Assembly (NCBI GenBank): GCA_943370295.1
Contig: CALRQL020000004.1
Location: 186,001 to 250,000, forward strand
Origin: SB11 sp943370295
Lineage (GTDB): Bacteria; Bacteroidota; Bacteroidia; UBA8524
Reading direction: 5' to 3'
Length of the DNA stretch: 64,000 nt
Both the position numbers and the translations under genes were made by a program. The first letter of the stretch is position 1, and each line of letters begins with the position of its first letter. Shown here in pieces: positions 46,659-56,137 of the stretch. The notes under the pieces were generated by a model, which saw only the letters and a program-made list of their open reading frames with translations, was not told where the DNA came from and ran no database searches.

Positions 46659-48231
46659 AAACACTATAAGTGATAAGCACGTACCCGTACTGTTGGCATC
46701 CATACTGGTAATATCCGCCTGTGCCATCTTGTATGAATTGCTGATAAGCACCCTTTCCAGCTACTTTTGGGGCAGTAGCATCCTGCAATTTTCAATTACC
46801 ATCGGTGTATTTCTTTCCTCAATGGGTTTGGGGGCATACCTGTCAAGGTTTATCACTACCCGCTTGTTAGAGCGTTTCATAGTTATTGAAATCTGGCTGG
46901 CGTTGCTGGGCGGTTCATCCGCACTCATACTCAATGCAGCCTACACTCTCACTCAAAATTATTACCTCATAGCCATTGGTCTTATCATACTTTTAGGTAC
47001 GCTTATAGGGTTAGAAATCCCGCTACTCACCCGCATACTTCGCAGTTACAAAAACCTGCGCAATACCATTGCCAATGTGCTCTCGTTCGATTATTTGGGT
47101 GCTTTGCTGGCATCGTTGGTATTTCCGTTTTTGTTACTGCCTTATTTGGGAGTAATGAAAACCTCTTTTGTAGTGGGCTTGTTAAACTTAGCCGTAGCGG
47201 CTTACTCGTTATTTATTTTCAGGCGTGAAGTACAGAAATGGGGGCGAAAAATTATGGCAACTGTAGCTGTGTTTATTGCCCTTCTGGGTGGTTTTGCGGC
47301 CGCGGTAAACATCACCGGATTTTTTGAAAAATTTGTGTACCAAGATGAAATCATCTACACTTCACAATCACCCTATCAAAAGATAGTACTTACCCGCTGG
47401 AAGGACGATATACGGTTGTTCCTTAACGGTAACTTGCAATTTTCATCGGTTGATGAATACCGCTACCACGAGCCTTTGGTACACATACCCATGCTATTAG
47501 CAGGAGAAGGGGCTAAAAACGTGTTATTACTTGGTGCCGGCGACGGGCTGGCCGCCCGCGATTTATTGCAACATTACAGCGGATGTAAAATTACTATTGT
47601 AGATTTAGACAAGGCTGTAACTGATATATGTGCAAGCCATCCGCTAATTACAGGCATTAATCAAAATGCACTTAAAAACCCTGCTGTAACTATCGTAAAC
47701 GATGATGCGTTTAACTTTATTAAAAACAGCAATACAAGGTATGATGTGGTTCTGATTGACCTACCCGACCCGCACGACCCCGGTCTTAGTAAGTTATATT
47801 CAAGGGAGTTTTATGAATTGGTGCGTCAATCGTTAGCAGTGGGAGGGGTGGTAGTTACACAAGCAACCTCGCCGTTTTTTGCCACCAAGCCTTTTTGGTG
47901 CATACACAACACAATGGGGCAGGTGTTTAAACAAGTGGTGGCTTATCACACCCAAGTTCCCTCGTTTGGTATGTGGGGTTTTCAAATGGCATATAACCTG
48001 CCTCAGCAAATGGAAACTGTTGTACCAAGCGATAGTATTGCAAAACACATTGCTCAGAAATTTTCGACAAAAAAATGGAGTAAGCCACTGCAGTATTTAA
48101 ACGCTGCTACCATACCCTCAATGTTTGTTTTTGAAAACGATGTTGACCGTATTGAAACCGAGGTGAACACATTGGATAACCATGCTCTGCTGCATTATTA
48201 TGAAGATAGTTGGAAACGATTTAACCCTTGA
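46639..48231 (+). CDS. Membrane-bound polyamine aminopropyltransferase (spermidine synthase-like)
   Basis: 530 residues from ATG at 46639 (MEVAENKNT). Seven membrane helices fill the first 225 residues; a spermidine-synthase-type domain follows with the gate motif QSPYQKI (243-249), DEYRYHEPLVHIP (with H277/E278), the SAM loop LLGAGDGLAARDLL (297-310), VDLDKA, and the catalytic-type DLPDPHDP (374-381) before LYSREFY. Known relatives transfer aminopropyl groups from decarboxylated SAM, or do other SAM chemistry. No speD is in the window. The domain is C-terminal and probably cytoplasmic. It is the last gene of the operon and gives it its only recognisable enzyme. Confidence 0.87.
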   Translation: MEVAENKNTISDKHVPVLLASILVISACAILYELLISTLSSYFWGSSILQFSITIGVFLSSMGLGAYLSRFITTRLLERFIVIEIWLALLGGSSALILNAAYTLTQNYYLIAIGLIILLGTLIGLEIPLLTRILRSYKNLRNTIANVLSFDYLGALLASLVFPFLLLPYLGVMKTSFVVGLLNLAVAAYSLFIFRREVQKWGRKIMATVAVFIALLGGFAAAVNITGFFEKFVYQDEIIYTSQSPYQKIVLTRWKDDIRLFLNGNLQFSSVDEYRYHEPLVHIPMLLAGEGAKNVLLLGAGDGLAARDLLQHYSGCKITIVDLDKAVTDICASHPLITGINQNALKNPAVTIVNDDAFNFIKNSNTRYDVVLIDLPDPHDPGLSKLYSREFYELVRQSLAVGGVVVTQATSPFFATKPFWCIHNTMGQVFKQVVAYHTQVPSFGMWGFQMAYNLPQQMETVVPSDSIAKHIAQKFSTKKWSKPLQYLNAATIPSMFVFENDVDRIETEVNTLDNHALLHYYEDSWKRFNP

Positions 48232-48337
48232 TGTGTCTGTAATTTTTAAAAGGTAAAGCTTTCAGAATTTTATACAAAGGGCTTCGCCGCACAACGGTTT
48301 TCCTATAAATTGCGTTTAGTATAGTAAACAACCTTTT

Positions 48338-51300
48338 TTGACCCTTAAATCTTATATATTATTTGTTTTTTGTTTATTTACAGTAGTACCGCTACAGTTA
48401 CATGCACAATGCAGTATTAACGCCCTCTCTAACGGTTGTTTGGATGATTTAATAAGTTTTAAAGTAAGCTCAGGGCAAACCATCACCGCTACCCAATGGG
48501 ATTTTGGCGATGGAAATACCTCCACTCAATCGGCACCCGGTTACAAATACAATGTGGCAAAAGCATACACAGTAACGGCTATTGTTACACTTCAAAACGG
48601 AACCAAGTGTACCGCTACACACAACATCATTATCCATCCCAAGCCCATCAGTAATTTTTCGGTAAACGGTAATAGTTCGTTTTGTTTCTCTAAAAACAAA
48701 GTATGTATAACTGATAACTCAACACCGGGGGCTACGGGTAATCCTATTGCTCAGCGGGTGTTTTTGTGGGACGATGGAGCAGGAGATAATTCAACAAATC
48801 CCTCGGCTCAAAAGGTATTGTGCCATACGTACTTTCAAACAGGTACATATACCCTTATTATGGAAACTACCGACGATAAGGGATGTATTGCCAAGAGTTC
48901 ACAAAAAATTACGGTGCAGCCTGATTACGATGCCAACATGGCGTATGATTTAACCGTAAACCCTTCAGATTGTAAGTTTACCGTGTGTTTTACCAATAAA
49001 ACCAAGCCAAAGGATATTGCAAACGTAAGTAGCTATTTGTGGGATTTTGGCGATGGTAATACTAACAACAATATGGTAAATTATGATTCGGTTTGCCATG
49101 TGTATCCTAATAGCGGTAATTACACCGCCAAACTGATAGTAACCCATAAAAGTGGTTGTTCTGATACAGCCTTTACCACCATAAACATTACCAAACCCAA
49201 AATTAACTTTAAGCTCAAAATACCTGATTCAGTATGTTTAGGTACCATTGGCCAGTTTTTAAATGATACCACTAACAACAGCGCCATGTATCGTTGGTTT
49301 ATAAGAGATTCCGCTACCAACCTTGAGCGTCCTATACAGGGATTAAACAACCCCATTGATGTTAGCTTTACAACTCCCGGTAAGTTTTATATCAAACTAA
49401 ATATACTGGTAGATAACTGCCAGCAAAACGGTTATGATTCAGTAGTTGTGCGTTGCCCCAGTGCAGGATTACTTCCCTTAAACAATCGTTTGTGCGATGC
49501 AGGTGATACCACTTATTTCTGCAATAGCAGTTGTTATTATCAATCATACAACTATAAACAGATATGGGATTACGGACATGGTGAGGCGTGTACAACGGAT
49601 ACGAAAAACGGAATAAATACCAACCGTAACTGCCGTTTTTCAGTGGATAATAATGGCAAGCACTTGTATGGCTTTACGGATACAAGTAAATCGTATGCGT
49701 GTTTTACGCCATCATTATATATTGTTGACACAGTAACGGGGTGTGAAAGTACCGGTTCTAATTTGGTAATGTTGGGTATGCCCCCGTTGGATAGCTTGAA
49801 AGTGGTTGAGCAGGTTTCGGAATACTGTACCGATATTGGTGGGGTAAACAGTGAGCGGATAGTGAATTTTTTAATTTCGGGGTTGAGTTGTAACCAAGCC
49901 TGGAATATGTATCTCAATTTTGACTCGGCAAGGGGCAAAGATATGTTTGCTAAGGTTACGCCATATCCTCCTCCTCAATTCAGATACACATATACGGGCA
50001 ATCCTACAGGCGATGTAACCATTGGTTTTGTGGTGCAAAACGGAAATCCTACTGTATCAAAATCGTGCTTTGATACCTTGACGATTAAAGGTAAAACTTG
50101 CGAAGACACGGTTTGGTATCATCATAAATTTAATATGGCTGCTGTGCCCAATCCCAATGTTGGTTTATACGATGACAAAGGGTGTGCACCGTTCAATTTT
50201 ACAGTGAGGCCCGAAGATACCGTACAGTATGGGGTGCATAAGATTAAATGGGAGTGGGGCGACGGCACTGCTGATAGTTTAGAGCTTACTCCCGTAGATA
50301 CCATAATGCCTGTTAGATATCACACGTACCAAAAAAATGGGCTTTATACCGTAATGCTAACCATGGCAAACACCAAAGGATGCTCTGAAACAGAGTTTTT
50401 ATTGGTGGGGTTGGGTTATGATAACTTTGTGGAGTATGATAGTATCGTGTGTGCGGGTGATTCAGTAGAGTTGAAAGAATACGTTTCTTACTACGATAAA
50501 GCCAATCCGTTTTGGAAAGATAGTGCGCGATTGGCCCAGCCAAACAAAGAAAAGCTGTTTTGGGATTTTGACGACGGTAACGGATTTGTTACCAAAAAGC
50601 CTGAAACAAAAGTGGTGTTTGCCAACGAGGGAACTTACCGTGTGCGAATGGCTACTGAAGACAGTACCGCTTGCCGTGATACTTTTACATTTTATATACG
50701 GGCTGTAAAAGCCGATGCCTATATACGCAGTATGAAGGATACTTTTTATTGCAACGATAACATCATACGGTTCTACGATTCCTCTTTCGGCAGTCCTCAA
50801 ATACCCGGTGATGTGGTAGTAGGCTGGCATTGGGAGTTTGGCGATTTTAAAACCCCCAGTTACCTGAAAGACCCTTACCATTTTTACAGTTCGTACGGAC
50901 AAAAAGTTGTTTCTGTAGCGGTAAAGTCTGCGGCAGGATGTAGAGACACAGCCTATAAAACCATTTATATCGACGGCCCGGTTCCGTATTTTGAGATTAT
51001 CACCGACTCAGTAGGTTGTGCCCCGTTGAAGATAGAATTAGACAATACATCTAAACGCGTTACAACTTGGATATGGAGCATGGGCGACCCTGCCAATACA
51101 ACCATTAATACTGATAAAGATTCAAATATTAAGTTTACCTACACCCCGCCCGGCACTTATTACATAAAGCTATACGGAGCGGATAGCATTTATAATCCTA
51201 ATACGGGGAACACTTATTTCTGTTCTGCCACGTACCCCGATACTCCTTTGGTGAAAAAAGTGGTGGTGATACCCAATTATCCTGTAGGCATGGATATACC

Positions 51301-52096
51301 CGATACCATTTGCCAAAACAATCCTGCAATCATAAAAAGTGTATCAGCATCGCGGTACGATGATTTCCGTTGGTGGATGGGCAATGGGGATAGCGTATTT
51401 ACCGATACTGAAACGTTTGTGTACATCTACCCCGAGGCAGGTAATTACAGAATTGATTTTAAACCAACGTATGCCCCTAATCAGTGGGAACGTTTGTGTA
51501 TTGCTGATACATTTAAAGACATTACGGTAATACCCATTGAAGCTGATTTTGAGATTAATCCCAACTCAAAGGAGCCGGTATTTCATTTCACCAATAAATC
51601 AATCAATGCAGTGCGGTACGAGTGGGACTTCGGGCATCCGGCATCCGGAGCTGATAATAAATCAACGCTTAAAGACCCCTCGCACAATTATAAAACCAAT
51701 TTAGGTACGTTTACGGTGTGTTTGCGGGCCTATAACAAAGAAGAGTGCGTAGATACCGTATGCAAACAAGTAAGCAATAATTACCTGCCCAGATTGTTTA
51801 TTCCCAATGCTTTTTCGCCGCAAGGAAATGATACCACCAACTTACGTTTTGATATTGATATTTATCTGGCAGGCTATTATCACCTAAATATCTTTAACCG
51901 TTGGGGCGAGAAGGTGTTTGAGGGTTTTGAAGACGGTGAAGGCAACTTAGACGGCCTTAACTGGGACGGTAAACACTTTATAACAGGCAGTCTGTGCCCT
52001 TCAGGGGTGTATTTTGTAGTGTTTGAATACGAAATTGTAGGGCTGGAAGGCAAAAACACCTACAAAGGCACGCTAAATCTTTTTAGGGAAGAGTAA
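48338..52096 (+). CDS. PKD-repeat surface protein with gliding-motility C-terminal domain (T9SS type B)
   Basis: 1252 residues from TTG at 48338; no upstream start exists before an in-frame stop at 48317-48319. A signal peptide (SYILFVFCLFTVVPLQLHA) is followed by about nine PKD-type domains recognisable by WDFGDGNT-like cores (QWDFGDGNTS, YLWDFGDGNTN, IKWEWGDGT, LFWDFDDG, WHWEFGDFKTP, YEWDFGHPASG). The C-terminal 100 residues (RLFIPNAFSPQGND, then IFNRWGEKVFEGF) are the CHU_C/gliding-motility domain recognised by T9SS type B sorting. Such proteins are adhesins or surface scaffolds. It is independent of the polyamine operon, with a 106-nt gap between them. Confidence 0.9.
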   Translation: MTLKSYILFVFCLFTVVPLQLHAQCSINALSNGCLDDLISFKVSSGQTITATQWDFGDGNTSTQSAPGYKYNVAKAYTVTAIVTLQNGTKCTATHNIIIHPKPISNFSVNGNSSFCFSKNKVCITDNSTPGATGNPIAQRVFLWDDGAGDNSTNPSAQKVLCHTYFQTGTYTLIMETTDDKGCIAKSSQKITVQPDYDANMAYDLTVNPSDCKFTVCFTNKTKPKDIANVSSYLWDFGDGNTNNNMVNYDSVCHVYPNSGNYTAKLIVTHKSGCSDTAFTTINITKPKINFKLKIPDSVCLGTIGQFLNDTTNNSAMYRWFIRDSATNLERPIQGLNNPIDVSFTTPGKFYIKLNILVDNCQQNGYDSVVVRCPSAGLLPLNNRLCDAGDTTYFCNSSCYYQSYNYKQIWDYGHGEACTTDTKNGINTNRNCRFSVDNNGKHLYGFTDTSKSYACFTPSLYIVDTVTGCESTGSNLVMLGMPPLDSLKVVEQVSEYCTDIGGVNSERIVNFLISGLSCNQAWNMYLNFDSARGKDMFAKVTPYPPPQFRYTYTGNPTGDVTIGFVVQNGNPTVSKSCFDTLTIKGKTCEDTVWYHHKFNMAAVPNPNVGLYDDKGCAPFNFTVRPEDTVQYGVHKIKWEWGDGTADSLELTPVDTIMPVRYHTYQKNGLYTVMLTMANTKGCSETEFLLVGLGYDNFVEYDSIVCAGDSVELKEYVSYYDKANPFWKDSARLAQPNKEKLFWDFDDGNGFVTKKPETKVVFANEGTYRVRMATEDSTACRDTFTFYIRAVKADAYIRSMKDTFYCNDNIIRFYDSSFGSPQIPGDVVVGWHWEFGDFKTPSYLKDPYHFYSSYGQKVVSVAVKSAAGCRDTAYKTIYIDGPVPYFEIITDSVGCAPLKIELDNTSKRVTTWIWSMGDPANTTINTDKDSNIKFTYTPPGTYYIKLYGADSIYNPNTGNTYFCSATYPDTPLVKKVVVIPNYPVGMDIPDTICQNNPAIIKSVSASRYDDFRWWMGNGDSVFTDTETFVYIYPEAGNYRIDFKPTYAPNQWERLCIADTFKDITVIPIEADFEINPNSKEPVFHFTNKSINAVRYEWDFGHPASGADNKSTLKDPSHNYKTNLGTFTVCLRAYNKEECVDTVCKQVSNNYLPRLFIPNAFSPQGNDTTNLRFDIDIYLAGYYHLNIFNRWGEKVFEGFEDGEGNLDGLNWDGKHFITGSLCPSGVYFVVFEYEIVGLEGKNTYKGTLNLFREE

Positions 52097-52100
52097 GGAA

Positions 52101-52391
52101 CTATTTGTCCTCTTTTATAATCACAAACACGTCTTCGTTGTCTTTTTTCATCAAGTACTTTTCACGTGCAAATTTTTCAAGACTATCGGGGTGGGTAAAT
52201 AGTGCGTTGTACTCGCTGCGGGCAATATCAGCCTGCTCGCGGTAGTAATCACGCTCTTCAATAGCTTCGTTGTAGGTACGTTGCAAACGCCAAACATCCC
52301 ACCAGTTATTTTTGTCAAAAAAACTCATCCACACCACAAAGGTGCCTACTACTACCAAATAGCGGTATTTATAAAGAAACCGTACTATCAC
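52101..52391 (-). CDS. FtsB/DivIC-type septum formation protein, GTG start
   Basis: 96 residues: a single membrane helix (FLYKYRYLVVVGTFVVWMSF), then a coiled coil (YNEAIEERDYYREQADIARS) and a C-terminal YLMKKDNEDVFVI strand, the plan of FtsB/DivIC, which links FtsL and FtsQ in the divisome. GTG at 52391 is the start; the only upstream codons are GGT, TGT and CTT. The -7 TAACTTTG ends at 52396, four nt before the GTG, so the mRNA may be leaderless. Its usual neighbour in this phylum, eno, is 13 kb away. Confidence 0.86.
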   Translation of the reverse strand: MIVRFLYKYRYLVVVGTFVVWMSFFDKNNWWDVWRLQRTYNEAIEERDYYREQADIARSEYNALFTHPDSLEKFAREKYLMKKDNEDVFVIIKEDK

Positions 52392-52395
52392 ACCA

Positions 52396-52403
52396 CAAAG
52401 TTA
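52396..52403 (-). promoter_or_regulatory. -7 element of the ftsB-like gene
   Basis: On the minus strand TAACTTTG, ending 4 nt before the GTG start. No clear -33 TTG at the usual distance. Confidence 0.5.
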
Positions 52404-52528
52404 GAGTATTAATAATGCTTGGGTAAAAAACTTACTGTGGATTTGTGGATTAGTAAAAAATTGGTGCTTGAGAGATTAGGGGTATCAACATTGTAAAAAG
52501 CACAATGCCTGTTGAATAAAAAATGCAC

Positions 52529-53695
52529 CTACTCTACCCACAGCAGCAGCCCCTTCAGGTATTCACCTTCGGGATGGAAGATGTTTACAGGGTGGTCGGG
52601 CGGTTGGTTAAGGTGTTTCAAAATGCGGACGTTACGGCGGGCATCAGCCGCAGCCCCGAACACAATTTTCTGAAACAAGGTTTTATCAATGTTTTGTGAG
52701 CATGAGAAGGTAAAAATCAACCCACCGGGTTTTATTTTCTTCATCGCCACCATGTTCAACTCTTTGTAACCCCTTGTAGCGTTGGGTACTGAACGTGCGT
52801 TTTTGGCAAACGCAGGCGGGTCAAGCACCATTATATCATATTCTTCGCGGGTTTGTTTTAAGTAATCAAAACAATCTTGTGCAATGGCTTGGTGGCGGCT
52901 TTCGTTACCGTTCAGTAGTATGTTTTCTTCGCACTGTGCAATCGCATCTTTCGAAATATCTACCGAGTGTACCTGTGTAGCTCCACCGGCCAACGCATAT
53001 ACGCTAAAGCCTCCTGTGTAGCTAAAAGTGTTCAGTATGCTTTTACCCTGCGAAAGCGTTTTTAGTAATTGGCGGTTATCGCGTTGGTCGATAAAGAAAC
53101 CCGTTTTTTGTCCGGTTTCTACATTCACCTTAAACTTTTGTCCGTTTTCAATAACGTCTAAGGGCATTTCAATAGATTCGCCCAACCAGTCTTGCGCCCC
53201 AATGCCTTCAAGCACTTGCGAGCTGCTTTTGGTTTTCAGGTAAATATGCTTAAACCCTAAACGGCGAAACTCAGCTTCAATAACAGGTATTAGCTTTTCA
53301 GTACCCTTTATCAGTATTTGAGCCACCACTACATTACCATACACATCGGCAATAATACCGGGAAAGAAGTCGCCTTCGGCGTGCAGTAAGCGGTAGCAGT
53401 TGGTGTTGCTAAAATCAACAATGCTTTGGCGCATTTGGTAGGCCCGTTCAATTTTGGCTTGCCAATACGCCTCGTCTATCTCAACGGGGTTTTGCGTAAA
53501 TTCAAAAATACGGCAGCATATCTGGCTGTTAGGGTTAAAAAAACCATAGCCAAGCAAGCTGTTATCGTTGCTGCGTATTTCAATAATTTCTCCGTTTTCG
53601 GCAGCAGGAGTATGCTGAACAGCCCCTGTAAACAGCCAAGGGTGGCGGTTGATTACCGCACGCTCTTTTTTGGGTTTAAGTACAAGGGCTTTCAT
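52529..53695 (-). CDS. SAM-dependent 23S rRNA methyltransferase, RlmI-like
   Basis: 388 residues. An N-terminal PUA-type domain (RHPWLFTGAVQHTPAAENGE, GYGFFNPNSQICCRIFEF), the RlmI motif GQKTGFFIDQRDNR, then the Rossmann-like domain with LNTFSYTGGFSVYALAGGA, VLDPPAFAKN and FSCSQNIDK. RlmI methylates C1962 of 23S rRNA; the family also holds paralogues with other targets. The DPPAF element is the NPPY-like catalytic loop. The ATG at 53695 fits MKALVLKPKKERAV. It lies 3 nt downstream of the DUF3817 gene on the minus strand. Confidence 0.9.
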   Translation of the reverse strand: MKALVLKPKKERAVINRHPWLFTGAVQHTPAAENGEIIEIRSNDNSLLGYGFFNPNSQICCRIFEFTQNPVEIDEAYWQAKIERAYQMRQSIVDFSNTNCYRLLHAEGDFFPGIIADVYGNVVVAQILIKGTEKLIPVIEAEFRRLGFKHIYLKTKSSSQVLEGIGAQDWLGESIEMPLDVIENGQKFKVNVETGQKTGFFIDQRDNRQLLKTLSQGKSILNTFSYTGGFSVYALAGGATQVHSVDISKDAIAQCEENILLNGNESRHQAIAQDCFDYLKQTREEYDIMVLDPPAFAKNARSVPNATRGYKELNMVAMKKIKPGGLIFTFSCSQNIDKTLFQKIVFGAAADARRNVRILKHLNQPPDHPVNIFHPEGEYLKGLLLWVE

Positions 53696-53698
53696 TAA

Positions 53699-53995
53699 TT
53701 ATTGGGCCTCCGCTTTAAAAATTTTAGCATCGGCATAAAACGTTCCGAAAGGAAATATCGAAGCCAATAATGTAATGATAACCTTTCTGGCGTTCCAGCT
53801 ATAATCAATACTTACTTGTATTGCTGCCAATACATACAGAATAAATAAAATACCGTGTGCCATACCAACTATTTCTACTGCTTGCGGCATACCCATTGCA
53901 TATTTCAGCGGCATTGCAACAAACATTAATAGTATTAGCGAGATACCTTCGGCAAATCCTATTAATCTCAATCGTCCTAACGAGGTTTTCAGCAT
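53699..53995 (-). CDS. DUF3817 integral membrane protein
   Basis: 98 residues from ATG at 53995 (MLKTSLGRLRLIGFAEGISL). Three membrane helices with the LRxIGxxEGxSLLLL start, a conserved HGxLFxLYV (here AHGILFILYVLAA) and a final TFYADAKIF segment define DUF3817. The frame reaches 54154, but that would overlap yidC. It lies 7 nt after yidC and 3 nt before the RlmI-like gene. Function unknown. Confidence 0.85.
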   Translation of the reverse strand: MLKTSLGRLRLIGFAEGISLILLMFVAMPLKYAMGMPQAVEIVGMAHGILFILYVLAAIQVSIDYSWNARKVIITLLASIFPFGTFYADAKIFKAEAQ

Positions 53996-54002
53996 TGTAC
54001 TA

Positions 54003-55874
54003 TTATTTGTTAGGGTTAATACCACGTTTTTTAGCCATGTCTTCCAAACGTTGCTGGAAGGCTGATTTCTTAACCGGCTTCTTTTTATTCTCCTGAATTT
54101 TGCGGTGAAGAGCATCTTCGTCCACAAAACGACGGATAATAAACTGCTGTGCAATAGAAACCATGTTGGTTAAGAAGTAATAGTAAGTTAAGCCTGCAGC
54201 GTAGTTGTTAAAGAACCCAAGGAAGAAAATAGGCATAATATAACCGATGTACTTCATTTGCCCTGTAACACCTGTAAGCTGGTTATTCAGCATAGTGTAG
54301 ATAAGGGTAGAAACCGTCATCAGCAGGGTAAACAAGCTCACGTGGTCGCCGTAAATGTCATATATCAAAGGAATCTTACCAAAATCCAAAATGCTATCGT
54401 AAGTACTCAAGTCAAACGCCCACAAGAAGCTTTGTTGCCTTAGCTCGATAGAGTTAGGGAAGAACTGGAACATGGCAATAAGGAAAGGCATTTGCAACAG
54501 CAACGGTAAGCAACCGCCTAAAGGTGATACACCTGCACGTTTAAACAATGCCATTTGCTCTTGTTGTATCTTTTGCAAGTTGTCGCCGTGTTTGGCTTTC
54601 AGTTCGTCAATCTCAGGCTTCAAAATACGCATCTTAGCCGAAGAGATATAAGAGCGGTACACCAAACCAAACAACAGGGCTTTGATAATTAAGGTCATTA
54701 ACAAAATAATGATACCGTAATTGCCGGTTACCTTGTTCAGGTACTTGAATATCGGCAAAATCATGCCCTTGTTTATCCAACCGAAAATACCCCAGCCCAA
54801 CTGTACCAACTTATCCATTCCAAGGTCAAGTTTCTTCAACTCCTCATATTTGTTAGGACCGAAGTAGAACTTCATGTTCACTGCTTGGTTCTCCTCGGTT
54901 ACGTTAGCAAGTATGGTACTGGCCTTCAATGTTTTCACATAGTATGGGTTGGCTATGTCTTCGCTTTCAATGGTAGCTCCGCTGAAGCCTTCGGGAGAAA
55001 GTGATATAAGCGTTGTATTAAAGAACTTTTGCTTGAATGAAACCCACTCTAAGCCACCCGCAGGTTTTTGCTGCTCATACTTGGTTTCAGAAATGTAATC
55101 CACCTCTTTGTCCAAGCCCCTGTAATAAACAGTTGAGGCTTCTTTTTCAGCTTTTAAAGCGTGCTCTTGCAAAGGCAGACTAACCTGCCAATCCATTTGC
55201 ATAAAACGTTGTGTATTTGATAGGTAGTTTTTAATCCCAACCATCTTCACCGTATAAAATAACTCGTAGCTATTGGGTTTCAACCAATATACCTGTTCAA
55301 GGTATTGAGTTTCAGAAAAGGCTATTTTTAGTGAAAGGATGCTCGAATCGCCTTTTACGGTTACGTTTTTAGCCGATGGGGTAAAATACAACCTCGAAGT
55401 CGAATCGCTAAATCCATCCGCCGAAACAAAACGGATGTTAAACTTGGCATCGTTGTTTTCGAACAGAATTAACGGCTCTTGGGTTTCAGACCCTTCACGT
55501 TTTGCGCGTTTATAGTTTTTTAATTCAACTGATTGAGGATGACCGCCTTTGGTAGAAAGCTGTACTTTAATCAGTTCGTTTTCAATGGTTACAAGTTCTT
55601 TGGTGCCCTCAGCAAAACGGCCAAAAGTACCTATAGGGCCTTGTTTAACAACTGATGCAGTATCAGTACTATCGTTACGTTGAACAGTATCAGCGGCAAC
55701 AGCTGTGGCTGCGGTTGCTTTTGCAGTTGAATCAGCAACACGTTGTATTTGTGCAATACTGTCTTGTTTTTTGCGGGCGGCTTCAATTTCGCCAACATTA
55801 TCGCGGGTAAGGAAAAAATACCCTACCATAATTACCATTATCAGCGATAAACCTATTATCGAATTTCTATCCAT
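54003..55874 (-). CDS. yidC: Membrane protein insertase YidC
   Basis: 623 residues. An N-terminal membrane helix (IIGLSLIMVIMVGYFFLTRD), a large periplasmic P1-type domain (about 60-350), then the conserved core with five helices: NYGIIILLMTLIIKALLFGL, the cytoplasmic SSAKMRILKPEIDELKAKHG loop, GGCLPLLLQMPFLIAMFQFF with the charged groove residue nearby, and NMVSIAQQFIIRRF. YidC inserts proteins alone or with SecY. A promoter precedes it and it heads a minus-strand run with DUF3817 and the RlmI-like gene. Confidence 0.96.
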   Translation of the reverse strand: MDRNSIIGLSLIMVIMVGYFFLTRDNVGEIEAARKKQDSIAQIQRVADSTAKATAATAVAADTVQRNDSTDTASVVKQGPIGTFGRFAEGTKELVTIENELIKVQLSTKGGHPQSVELKNYKRAKREGSETQEPLILFENNDAKFNIRFVSADGFSDSTSRLYFTPSAKNVTVKGDSSILSLKIAFSETQYLEQVYWLKPNSYELFYTVKMVGIKNYLSNTQRFMQMDWQVSLPLQEHALKAEKEASTVYYRGLDKEVDYISETKYEQQKPAGGLEWVSFKQKFFNTTLISLSPEGFSGATIESEDIANPYYVKTLKASTILANVTEENQAVNMKFYFGPNKYEELKKLDLGMDKLVQLGWGIFGWINKGMILPIFKYLNKVTGNYGIIILLMTLIIKALLFGLVYRSYISSAKMRILKPEIDELKAKHGDNLQKIQQEQMALFKRAGVSPLGGCLPLLLQMPFLIAMFQFFPNSIELRQQSFLWAFDLSTYDSILDFGKIPLIYDIYGDHVSLFTLLMTVSTLIYTMLNNQLTGVTGQMKYIGYIMPIFFLGFFNNYAAGLTYYYFLTNMVSIAQQFIIRRFVDEDALHRKIQENKKKPVKKSAFQQRLEDMAKKRGINPNK

Positions 55875-55895
55875 TGGTCTTTTCTAATCGAGGCG

Positions 55896-55925
55896 CAAAG
55901 GTAGGATTTGGGGGGGAATGTACAA
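55896..55925 (-). promoter_or_regulatory. Promoter of yidC
   Basis: On the minus strand: -33 TTG at 55925-55923, 19 nt, perfect -7 TACCTTTG at 55903-55896. The ATG is at 55874. Confidence 0.7.
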
Positions 55926-55976
55926 GGGGTAAAAATCTCTTTCGGTAAGCGGGGCAAAACCTTCTATAAATATCGT

Positions 55977-56025
55977 GTTACGGCGTTACATTGTTACGTA
56001 GTTACGATGTTATTTTTGTTACGTG
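55977..56025 (+). repeat. Array of six GTTAC iterons with 8-nt spacing
   Basis: GTTA begins at 55977, 55985, 55993, 56001, 56009 and 56018 (steps 8, 8, 8, 8, 9), mostly as GTTACG. The array lies in the gap between divergent yidC and nif3 genes. Same core as the iterons at 34020 and 37711. The rest of this 275-nt gap shows only promoter elements. Confidence 0.7.
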
Positions 56026-56137
56026 CAGCACTAGCGTTTTATTAATTCAGTCAAAGTCAAAGAACGCTGGGTGCTTATTAATTTGAAAAACGAAAGAACG
56101 GTCAGGCAATAAATCTGCAAACTGTTTATTGAAAACA

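Noticed and set aside
53996..54154. Longer DUF3817 protein overlapping yidC
   Set aside because: The extension would overlap the end of yidC by about 150 nt and is not conserved.
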